A stretch of DNA of 64,000 bases from Symplocastrum torsivum CPER-KK1 (lineage in GTDB: Bacteria > Cyanobacteriota > Cyanobacteriia > Cyanobacteriales > Coleofasciculaceae): the NCBI GenBank assembly GCA_019358875.1, contig JAHHIF010000020.1, positions 53,857-117,856 on the forward strand. Reading direction: 5' to 3'. Below the pieces are notes generated by a model. The model had not been told where the DNA came from. It ran no database searches and worked only from the letters and a program-made list of their open reading frames with translations. Positions 51,615 to 59,424 of the stretch are shown here, in pieces; the first letter of the stretch is position 1, and each line of letters starts with the position of its first letter. Both the position numbers and the translations under genes were made by a program.

Positions 51615-53690
51615 CTATCGTAAAACTTGATAAATTGCTGTAGGCTGCTCACGACCCTTGAGTATCATAGAACCAAGGACTTTTGTAGAAAAATATTCTT
51701 TAATATATTGGTAAGTTTCCTCGTTAATTAAGATTCGGCACACACCACCATCTAGCGATTTATCGTAACTCTCCAACCGGGCTGCAATATTAACGGTATC
51801 TCCAAGGGTGGTGTAGTCTAGCCTCTGAGAACTGCCCAAGCTACCCGTCACCACATTGCCCGTCGCAATCCCAATTCGCATCGCTGTTTTCGGGCGCCCT
51901 TCCTGCTGCCATTGGTGATTGAGTATATCTAATCGCTCTGCCATGGCTAAAGCACAGGAGACAGCCGCGATCGCATCTGAAGCGATCTGATCAGTGGTAA
52001 GACGCTGAATCGGCACACCAAATACCGCCATCACAGCATCCCCCATAAATTTATCAATAACGCCGTCATGGTTCAAAACCACCTGCGCCATCGCCTCCAT
52101 ATAGTCATTGAGCCAAGACATCAGGGTTTCTGGGTCAATCACTTCCGCAACAGAACTAAATCCCCGAAGGTCTGAAAACAGCACCGTAGCCGTCATCTGA
52201 CGACCTCGAATCCGTCCTTCTTTGAGTAGTTCCTGGCGATTTTGCCAAATCGCTTGGGCAATTTGTGGTGTGACATGACGCCCAAACAAATTCATGACAG
52301 TTTGCCGATTTTCCGACTCAACATTGGCGATGTAGCCTGTAATTGCCGTGGTAGACCCTAACAACGCTAAGAGTGGCGGCACCACTGGTATCCACCAACC
52401 ACCGATTAAAAAGGCGAGGTAACTACCCCCGACTAAACCAACTCCAACCACTAACAAGCCGAGAATTGTCCAAACAGACAGTACCTTCCTCACACCAGCA
52501 ACATCTCGCAACGTCCAACACACGACAGCACCCGTACAAGACCAAAGAAAAATCCACAAACCTTCCATTGGTTCAGACCAGGTTTTAATTGAAGGACGCC
52601 CTTCTAGGGCAGCACTGAGAATATGGCTAATGATATTGGCTTGAACTTCAACTCCAGGAGTGCGTGCAGCAGTCGTAATTTCATCACCACTGTAAGGAGT
52701 ATAAAAAAAATCATTGAGACTGCTTGCTGTGGAACCAATTAAAACAATGCGATTCTTCAGCAAATCTTGTGGAATCTGATCGTGTAACACCTCAGACATC
52801 GACACCGTACGGAATTGTCCAGCCGCGCCACGATAATTCAACAAAAATTGGTAGCCACCGCCATCGGCATTGATGTAGCCGCCATCATTGGCAATAAACG
52901 GTCGAAAAACCGCTTTTCCCCACTGAAAAACTCTGGGGTCATTAGTTGTGGGTTGAGAATAAATCTTTTGAGCTTCTAAATAAAACCAAGCAAGGCGCAA
53001 GCCAAAGGAATCTACAGTTTGACCCTCTTTTTCCAAAAAGAGCATTCCCCGTCGCAACTCGCCATCAGCATCGACAACCAAGTTATTCGCCGCAACTTGA
53101 CCTCGTTGTGCAAGGACTGGTGGTGGTGCGATCGCAGAATTTGGGTCTTCGTCGTTAATCTTCTCAATGCCAACTAAGTTTGGGGTTGTCTCAAAAACCT
53201 TTTTTAATGCCGGATAACCGGGATTAACGGGTAAGTCTCGGTAAATGTCAAGTCCAATCGCCGTTGGTTTTTGGGCTTTGATTTTCTCTAACAACTGGGC
53301 AAGCATGGCATCGGGGATCGGCCACTGCTTTGCCTGCTTTAAATCCGCTTCATTAATCCCGACAATGACAATGCGCTCATCTGTCGGTTCTAGGGGACGC
53401 CAGCGAAAAAACTGATCCAGTGCTGCCCATTCCCAATGTTGCAAGCTGCCACTCAAGCGTAAGGCGATCGCAATTCCGGCAACGGTTGGTGCAATGAGCC
53501 AGACACCACGCCATTCCCAGATCTGAGTTGCGAGGTGTCTGGCTGTGCCATCTTGATCGTCATTACCCTTATCAATTGGCTTTGTTACCGAACGTGCTGC
53601 TGCTTCGTCGTGACGAGCCGTCATCAACGGCGTTTTGACCTGGGCAAGAGGTAGCCGTGACACAACAGACCAAAGGCGACGGAGATTCAT
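51615..53690 (-). CDS. CHASE2-domain adenylate/guanylate cyclase
   Basis: 691 residues. Residues about 60-400 are a CHASE2 sensor (ERIVIVGINEADLKQAKQWP, GLDIYRDLPVNPGYPALKKV, LKNRIVLIGSTASSLNDFFY) followed by three membrane segments (LWIFLWSCTGAVVCWTL and two more). Residues about 470-691 are a class III cyclase: metal Asp in VLFSDLRGFSS, VIDKFMGDAVMAVFG, and the substrate/transition loop LDYTTLGDTVNIAARLES. It makes cAMP or cGMP in response to a periplasmic signal. All catalytic residues appear present. Confidence 0.92.
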   Translation of the reverse strand: MNLRRLWSVVSRLPLAQVKTPLMTARHDEAAARSVTKPIDKGNDDQDGTARHLATQIWEWRGVWLIAPTVAGIAIALRLSGSLQHWEWAALDQFFRWRPLEPTDERIVIVGINEADLKQAKQWPIPDAMLAQLLEKIKAQKPTAIGLDIYRDLPVNPGYPALKKVFETTPNLVGIEKINDEDPNSAIAPPPVLAQRGQVAANNLVVDADGELRRGMLFLEKEGQTVDSFGLRLAWFYLEAQKIYSQPTTNDPRVFQWGKAVFRPFIANDGGYINADGGGYQFLLNYRGAAGQFRTVSMSEVLHDQIPQDLLKNRIVLIGSTASSLNDFFYTPYSGDEITTAARTPGVEVQANIISHILSAALEGRPSIKTWSEPMEGLWIFLWSCTGAVVCWTLRDVAGVRKVLSVWTILGLLVVGVGLVGGSYLAFLIGGWWIPVVPPLLALLGSTTAITGYIANVESENRQTVMNLFGRHVTPQIAQAIWQNRQELLKEGRIRGRQMTATVLFSDLRGFSSVAEVIDPETLMSWLNDYMEAMAQVVLNHDGVIDKFMGDAVMAVFGVPIQRLTTDQIASDAIAAVSCALAMAERLDILNHQWQQEGRPKTAMRIGIATGNVVTGSLGSSQRLDYTTLGDTVNIAARLESYDKSLDGGVCRILINEETYQYIKEYFSTKVLGSMILKGREQPTAIYQVLR

Positions 53691-53705
53691 AGCAGGAGGA
53701 GGTGA

Positions 53706-56180
53706 TTAGTTTTCTGTAGCCTGAACACTGCTATTACAGATTAAGTCCTGAGGCTGGGCGGTTGCGACTAGTTGAGGCATCGTACCCACAATAATACGTC
53801 CATCTCTGGTCACTGTCATGCCCCGTGCTTCCTGAATCGGGTCGCCGAGTTTCCAGGAAGTAGGAGGTAGGGATTGGGGATTGGGGATTGAGGAAGAAGC
53901 TTGTTGTTGAGGAAGTGGTTGCAGTCCTTGAACTGTACTGAGTTGATACTGACCGCTAATTGCTTCGTAGGGATTTTGGGGTAAGCCTCCGGTGCCTGTA
54001 ACGGTGAAGCTACCTTGTTCGACGTTGCGACGGGCGAGGCAACTAGATGCGATCGCTTGTTCGGTATCAATAAAATTAGCATTTAGTTGGTTGAGGTCGC
54101 CCTGGACGTTGACATCTGGGGTATTCAGTTCGACAATGCCGCTGAGTTCAGGAGTTTTCCCGAAGGCAGTAATGTCACTCTCTGGAGTTAGTTCTTCACG
54201 GAATTCTGTACCAAAGATGGCTTGGGCGTTGACGGTAATTTTCCCTCCGGAACCTTGGGGAGCATTGGCAGTGATGTCGCTGTTTTCCAGAGCCACTAAG
54301 GTGTCTGTGTTGATTTCAATATTCCCGCCTTGGTTAGCAATTTCTGCCGTTGCCGTTATCTGACTTTGATGGCGAAGCTGGATGTTTTGTGCGTTTATCG
54401 TGATATTGCCAGCAATTCCGTCTGCCAAACTACGTACCAATAATCCAGCTCCATCCTCAATCACCAAATTTTCAGTCGTAATTTCTAGGTTTCCCCCCTG
54501 ACCGGATGAGATTGTTGAGACATCTAAAGAACTAGGAAATGCGCCATCTAAGGCACTACCTGTTAATCTTAAAGACTCAGTGGCGATTACCTCTAGGTTC
54601 CCACCTAGCCCACTACCAGCCGTTCCTGCTTGAATTGCAGCTCCGTTCTGGAGCGTCAACCGTTGAGTAGATATCAATGCATTTCCTGAGTTGCCCTCAC
54701 CGATGGTATTGGTAACTATTGCTGTTTGAAGAGACACACCGTTGTCCAATGTGAGTGGTGTTCCACTAATCAAGTCTATGGAGTCGGAAGCAAATATTCT
54801 AAGATTTCCTCCCTGTCGTGATCCGAACGTGGTGGTGGATATGATCGCATTATCTTGCATCACTAACTGAGCGGTGTTAATCGCTAGCAGATTCCCCTCC
54901 TCTCCAGTTGCTTCCTGCCCAGCCAGCGTGAAAATTCCTGTAGCACTGAGGTTTACGGCATCAGAGGCGTTTAGCGTTAAGTCCCCAGCTCGCCCTGATT
55001 TGAATGTATAGCTTGCAACAAATGCACCATTAGTAGCCGTGAACTGTCGCGTGTTGATCGTAATATCTCCAGCCTTACCAGAGCCTTGGCTTAGGGTAAA
55101 GATGCCATTACGCAATTCAAAAGGATCGAAATCGCCGAATGCGAAGGGAATTGCATCAGCTACATAAGTTCCTAATCCGGTGATTTGGACTGATTCAATG
55201 GCATCAATCTGTATACCCTCTCCTGGCTGCGACCCCAATGTGTTCGACAAGAGACGCGACTCACCATCAAGCGTAACGTTGCGACCGTGTACCTGGATAG
55301 CGCCGCCGCCCTCCCCGCTAGTATTGACGGAAGCGCCTTGAGACAGTTTTATATCTTGAAAATTTTGGACTCCTCTATAGTCCAAATCCCAACCTTTAGG
55401 GATAGAAGTCAGGTTGACAAAATCTGAGCCAGCAATGCTGCCTAATTCAACTCGTCCTGCTGGTGCTATTAAATTCCCTCCCTGTAAGGTGACGTTACCT
55501 CCAACTAGTGCCAGAGTTTTTTCAGGTGGCATCCGGAGATTAGAACCTTGTACTAATAGCTCTCCGGGTGTAGTACCAAATCCCAGTCCAACCGGAACAT
55601 TTACAGTTAACAGGGGCGAAGTTTGGGGACTGGACGCACTAAATTGAGTGCCATCTGCAAAATCAACAGAGTTGGCTGTTGTTGCTAAAAATGAACCGTT
55701 TAAGTCAAGACTGGCAGTTTGCCCAAAGATAATGCCATTCGGGTTTAGCAACAAGAGATTGGCATCGCCTAAAACTCCAAGGGTGCCAAAAATGTTGGAA
55801 GGGTTGCCTCCTGTGACACGGCTGAAAATATTTTCAATCCCTGCTGGGTTGGTAAAATACGCTCCCTGTCCTGCCGTAACGTTGAACTCTAGAAAGCTGT
55901 GGAACAAGTTTGTCTCCCGAATTGCTCCCCCATCAATCTGGTCACTAGGAAGACCGTTGATTAAAACATTACGTTGAATAGTAGAGCTTTCACCTCCCAA
56001 GGTTACATCTGGTGTAATCTGAGCTAAGACTGCATTTCCAGAGGGAATAAGGCTCAGGAATAAAGCGGTAGTAACCTCTAATAACCGCCAACGTGTTCTT
56101 TCAAAAGCTGAATGTTTGGACAACACTTCACCTTTAGCCTCATTGGGGGCTGTATCGCTCAGGCTTTGAGTCAGCTTCAT
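53706..56180 (-). CDS. TpsA-type exoprotein with filamentous haemagglutinin N-terminal domain
   Basis: 824 residues with an extended signal peptide (VTTALFLSLIPSGNAVLAQI). The two-partner-secretion domain follows: NLFHSFLEFNVTAGQGAYFT, NIFSRVTGGNPSNIFGTLGV and NLLLLNPNGIIFGQTASLDL with the conserved NPNGIIFG. The rest is a beta-helix of short repeats (GSGKAGDITINTRQF, GQGGNLEITTENLVI). It is secreted by a TpsB pore, presumably the one encoded at the right end of the window. The cyclase stands 15 bases downstream, so they are co-transcribed. Confidence 0.93.
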   Translation of the reverse strand: MKLTQSLSDTAPNEAKGEVLSKHSAFERTRWRLLEVTTALFLSLIPSGNAVLAQITPDVTLGGESSTIQRNVLINGLPSDQIDGGAIRETNLFHSFLEFNVTAGQGAYFTNPAGIENIFSRVTGGNPSNIFGTLGVLGDANLLLLNPNGIIFGQTASLDLNGSFLATTANSVDFADGTQFSASSPQTSPLLTVNVPVGLGFGTTPGELLVQGSNLRMPPEKTLALVGGNVTLQGGNLIAPAGRVELGSIAGSDFVNLTSIPKGWDLDYRGVQNFQDIKLSQGASVNTSGEGGGAIQVHGRNVTLDGESRLLSNTLGSQPGEGIQIDAIESVQITGLGTYVADAIPFAFGDFDPFELRNGIFTLSQGSGKAGDITINTRQFTATNGAFVASYTFKSGRAGDLTLNASDAVNLSATGIFTLAGQEATGEEGNLLAINTAQLVMQDNAIISTTTFGSRQGGNLRIFASDSIDLISGTPLTLDNGVSLQTAIVTNTIGEGNSGNALISTQRLTLQNGAAIQAGTAGSGLGGNLEVIATESLRLTGSALDGAFPSSLDVSTISSGQGGNLEITTENLVIEDGAGLLVRSLADGIAGNITINAQNIQLRHQSQITATAEIANQGGNIEINTDTLVALENSDITANAPQGSGGKITVNAQAIFGTEFREELTPESDITAFGKTPELSGIVELNTPDVNVQGDLNQLNANFIDTEQAIASSCLARRNVEQGSFTVTGTGGLPQNPYEAISGQYQLSTVQGLQPLPQQQASSSIPNPQSLPPTSWKLGDPIQEARGMTVTRDGRIIVGTMPQLVATAQPQDLICNSSVQATEN

Positions 56181-56330
56181 ACCTTATACAACTTAATAGT
56201 TTCTATCTACTAAGTCATTAGTCTGGCATATAGCTTTAAGGTCTAATAGTGGTTGCTATTGGTTTGAGCGCTAGTAGTGTAAGACACTAGTCTGGAGGCT
56301 AAAGATAGGGACAAACAAGACATTCCTTGA

Positions 56331-56588
56331 TTAAAAGGCTATTCCAACTGACTGAAAGAGCATCTGAGTACCGAGCTTAGACAAAATTGATTTCAGAGAA
56401 GCTAGCTCTTCAGGAGTAAGGGTTCTTAGGATTTCTTTTTCTGTATCTGTCAAAGCTGATCCGAACCTGGATAGAGCGTCTTCAATGCCAATATCTGCGG
56501 CATTATTGAGAACAGCTTCGAGAGCTACTGCCCGCGCTTGCTGCTCTTGCAATGCTTTTGCTACCTCGTTTAGATCAATATCAGTCAT
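56331..56588 (-). CDS. Small Cys-free peptide, candidate RiPP precursor
   Basis: 85 residues after a strong AGAGGG ribosome site. The first 70 residues are acidic and helical (MTDIDLNEVAKALQEQQARA, LTDTEKEILRTLTPEELASL), like a leader peptide; the last about 15 (SKLGTQMLFQSVGIAF) are hydrophobic and could be a core. No Cys, Trp, Tyr or His. It is the last gene of a same-strand group with a RiPP-type radical SAM enzyme and an iron enzyme, which is the reason for the precursor hypothesis. The family is not recognised. Confidence 0.5.
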   Translation of the reverse strand: MTDIDLNEVAKALQEQQARAVALEAVLNNAADIGIEDALSRFGSALTDTEKEILRTLTPEELASLKSILSKLGTQMLFQSVGIAF

Positions 56589-56703
56589 AAACCCTCTGGT
56601 AGATATTCAAAGACTGAATGAGCTTAAATAAAAAAGCTTTTTCTGACAAGAACTTTTAACTTTTCGTAAGGAATATCTGTTCCTAACAGGAGTTTAATAA
56701 GTA

Positions 56704-57387
56704 TTAGTTATTTTTTTGCGCTAGCTTTGTATAAAATTTAGTCCAGCCTAGTAACGTTGCGATCGCAGCTTTAAGTATTGTTCTATACAAAAAATCGTTT
56801 GAGCCATAGCGATCAACCAACTCTATTATTGGCTTGCGGTGTTCCTGGTCTACTTCTGCATGGTATAAAATTGTCCTCAACCCTTCATCGGGAATCGAAA
56901 ATCTTCGTCCTATCTCATTGATAGCGGCAGATGAGCTATTATATCCCTCTAATACAAATACATATCCCAAAATCGAAACAGGGTGAGCTGTAGCCATTAA
57001 TGCAAATTGCACCCCCAGCATTTCAAGGATTACCTCATCAGCAATCAGGTTCTCAAGTTCAGATTGGCGAAAACCAATGGCTATCAGATCGTCTAAAAAC
57101 CATTTATGATGGTCTTTTTCTTCTGGAGCATGGGTTTTCGCCCAATCAATAAAAGGAGCAAGATTTTCATCATCCCGTAAGACAGCTTGTTCAGCCGCAA
57201 AATTGAGCAACGCCTCAGAAGCTTTGGTCGTCAAATAGCTCTGCACAAAGTATTGCAGACATCCATCTCGTTGCTTTTTATTGAGCAAGTTTTCCCACTT
57301 CAAAGTTTGGAGAATTTGATAGGGTTTGATGGTGTCAGCGAGAGCATTGGCGCTGTTATTTGAGGCGCTAGTTTGGATATTTAACAT
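56704..57387 (-). CDS. Haem-oxygenase-like iron-containing redox enzyme
   Basis: 227 all-helical residues of the TenA/haem-oxygenase-like di-iron fold. Likely metal ligands lie in THAPEEKDHHKWFLDDLIAI and LYHAEVDQEHRKPIIELVDR, with FALMATAHPVSILGYVFVLE in the centre. Members act as oxidases or oxygenases on small molecules and peptides and occur in several RiPP pathways. It starts 70 bases after the radical SAM stop and precedes the peptide gene by 115 bases. Confidence 0.7.
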   Translation of the reverse strand: MLNIQTSASNNSANALADTIKPYQILQTLKWENLLNKKQRDGCLQYFVQSYLTTKASEALLNFAAEQAVLRDDENLAPFIDWAKTHAPEEKDHHKWFLDDLIAIGFRQSELENLIADEVILEMLGVQFALMATAHPVSILGYVFVLEGYNSSSAAINEIGRRFSIPDEGLRTILYHAEVDQEHRKPIIELVDRYGSNDFLYRTILKAAIATLLGWTKFYTKLAQKNN

Positions 57388-57457
57388 AGGGATGAAAATG
57401 TAAACTACTCAGATGCTTGAGGTTCAGATTCTCGACTTCACGAAGCAAAGCTTGGCT

Positions 57458-59368
57458 TTAAGGATTTGGTTCCTCCTTAAAAGGAACGGCTAAACTTAAA
57501 AGCGAATTATCCTCTCGAAGCATCAGCCCTCCTTCTATTAAAGGTTGGAGAATTTCCTCGATTTCTGGGACAGATATCTCTTGGTTAAGTTGTTCTTTAG
57601 CCACCTGCCGTAAGGAATTCATTGAACGAATGGCATCACAAGCCAGGTAAAGTGTTCGTTGAGGCTCTGTTAGATTGACTAAAAACTGCTTAGCAACGGG
57701 ACGTAAATCCCAAATCTGTAAGTTTGTTCCCTTATCTATGGAATAAAGAGCGCTAGTTTCAGAGGCTGCTTTCCAAACAGCTACCTGCTCTCTAATAACT
57801 TTGGTATAGCTCTCTACATCTTGTGGCTGACGATATTTGAAGGTGAAATAATAAGCCAAATTTGCTACTACTTCTGGTGGAAACGGATAGATATAATGGT
57901 AAGCCGGATAAGGGATAATCTCTGCAAAGCCAAACTGCTCAGGATGATCAAAATTCGGGCTAAAGCGATCAACTCGGATAGTTGTAGCGGATTCGGGAGG
58001 TTTCAGATGAGTCAGCAAGGGAACAATTTCTGCCATCCGTGCGTAGTCCTCCGGCGTTTCTCCGGGAAATCCCCATAACAAATTCCAGAATGGAGTCACT
58101 CCAAACTCCTTGCACCATTTAAGCAACTGAATGTTCTGTAAACCTTTTACGCCTTTACGCATAATCTCAAGAACATGATTGCTAAAGCTCTCAATTCCCG
58201 GCTGAATCATCGTAATTCCAGCATCTCGTAAAAGGCGAATTTGCTCCTTTCTCAGATTTGCCTTAACTTCGTAAAACAGTTCTAAGTTAAGCTGTCGTTC
58301 AGCCAGTTCTGGAATCAAGTCTTTAAAGTACTTCATGTCCAGAATATTATCGACCACAGAGACGGAGTAACCCGGATATTTGTCAGCTAAATAAACTAAT
58401 TCATCCAAAGCACGAGTCGCTGACTTACTCCGGTATGCCATCTCCGTTCCATTGAGTCCGCAGAATGTACAATGCTGTCTTTCTCCCCACCAACATCCTC
58501 GCGATGTTTCAAATAGTAGTCGAGGTTGATAGCTGTCATTGAGATGAGGACGAACTGTTTCCCACTCTAAGAAGTAATCATCATAATCAGGGAATGGTAG
58601 AGCATCGACATTATGTAGAGTAGGTGCATTAATATTCAGATGATTACTCGCAGACTCAATGTTGTCGCGGGTATAAACTCCCTGCAAATCAGCTACAGGT
58701 TTGTTCTCCAAAACCCGACGCACAAATTCAGGAAATCCCTGGTCTCCTTCACCTGACATAATCGCATCAATAAAAGGAAACTGACGGATATTTTCAATTG
58801 CCATAATGCCTTGACAATTCGCGCCGCCAAATTCGATAAATACATCAGGAGCCTGAGCTTTAATACGCTTAGCCAGAGACAAAGCGGCAACGTGCTGATG
58901 AAAAGTGCTAGTAAAAACAACTAGACGAGGTTTGTAGCTAAGAACTTCATTAAGGCATTGATTCAGAAAATCATTGACTAAATGACGCGCCTGAAGAATT
59001 TCCTGAATAAAGCTATCTGAAAGCGGCTTGATTTGAGGGTATGCCTCTTTGTGTGCTGAAGAACGTCCCCTTAGCACATCTTCAATGAAGTTTTCTACAT
59101 TATCTGGAGTTGAGTCAAACAGCGCCTCAGCGAATATCCATTCTCCCACCAGATCGCAAATCGAAACGTTCCTACCATCTGTGATCTCCGTGTAAAAAGA
59201 ACCCCCAACTTCTTGAGCAAACCTGAGTGTAAAATAGCAAACTTTTGTTGAAATATTGAGAGGCGCAAGCGACGCTTTTAATAAACCCAGTCCAATAGAA
59301 GGAAGTAGAGGACCAAACGGCATATTGATAAATACAACGTCGGCTTTTGGGTGTTGATGCACTGTCAT
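57458..59368 (-). CDS. B12-binding radical SAM enzyme of the RiPP-maturation C-methyltransferase type
   Basis: 636 residues. Residues 1-230 form a cobalamin-binding domain (DVVFINMPFGPLLPSIGLGL, FIEFGGANCQGIMAIENI). The radical SAM core starts at SRGCWWGERQHCTFCGLNG; its cluster cysteines are Cys292, Cys300 and Cys303, a CX7CX2C spacing instead of CX3CX2C. Then come FYEVKANLRKEQIRLL, QPGIESFSNHVLEIMRKGVK and WNLLWGFPGETPEDYARMAE. This pattern matches the RiPP maturation radical SAM C-methyltransferase family (TIGR03975-like). The C-terminal 130 residues are helical. It would methylate or otherwise modify a peptide, presumably the 85-residue product two genes downstream. Confidence 0.82.
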   Translation of the reverse strand: MTVHQHPKADVVFINMPFGPLLPSIGLGLLKASLAPLNISTKVCYFTLRFAQEVGGSFYTEITDGRNVSICDLVGEWIFAEALFDSTPDNVENFIEDVLRGRSSAHKEAYPQIKPLSDSFIQEILQARHLVNDFLNQCLNEVLSYKPRLVVFTSTFHQHVAALSLAKRIKAQAPDVFIEFGGANCQGIMAIENIRQFPFIDAIMSGEGDQGFPEFVRRVLENKPVADLQGVYTRDNIESASNHLNINAPTLHNVDALPFPDYDDYFLEWETVRPHLNDSYQPRLLFETSRGCWWGERQHCTFCGLNGTEMAYRSKSATRALDELVYLADKYPGYSVSVVDNILDMKYFKDLIPELAERQLNLELFYEVKANLRKEQIRLLRDAGITMIQPGIESFSNHVLEIMRKGVKGLQNIQLLKWCKEFGVTPFWNLLWGFPGETPEDYARMAEIVPLLTHLKPPESATTIRVDRFSPNFDHPEQFGFAEIIPYPAYHYIYPFPPEVVANLAYYFTFKYRQPQDVESYTKVIREQVAVWKAASETSALYSIDKGTNLQIWDLRPVAKQFLVNLTEPQRTLYLACDAIRSMNSLRQVAKEQLNQEISVPEIEEILQPLIEGGLMLREDNSLLSLAVPFKEEPNP

Positions 59369-59424
59369 GGTTTGCTATCCCTGAGAAGATTATCAAGACT
59401 ACTAGAGAAGAAGAACACTATCCT

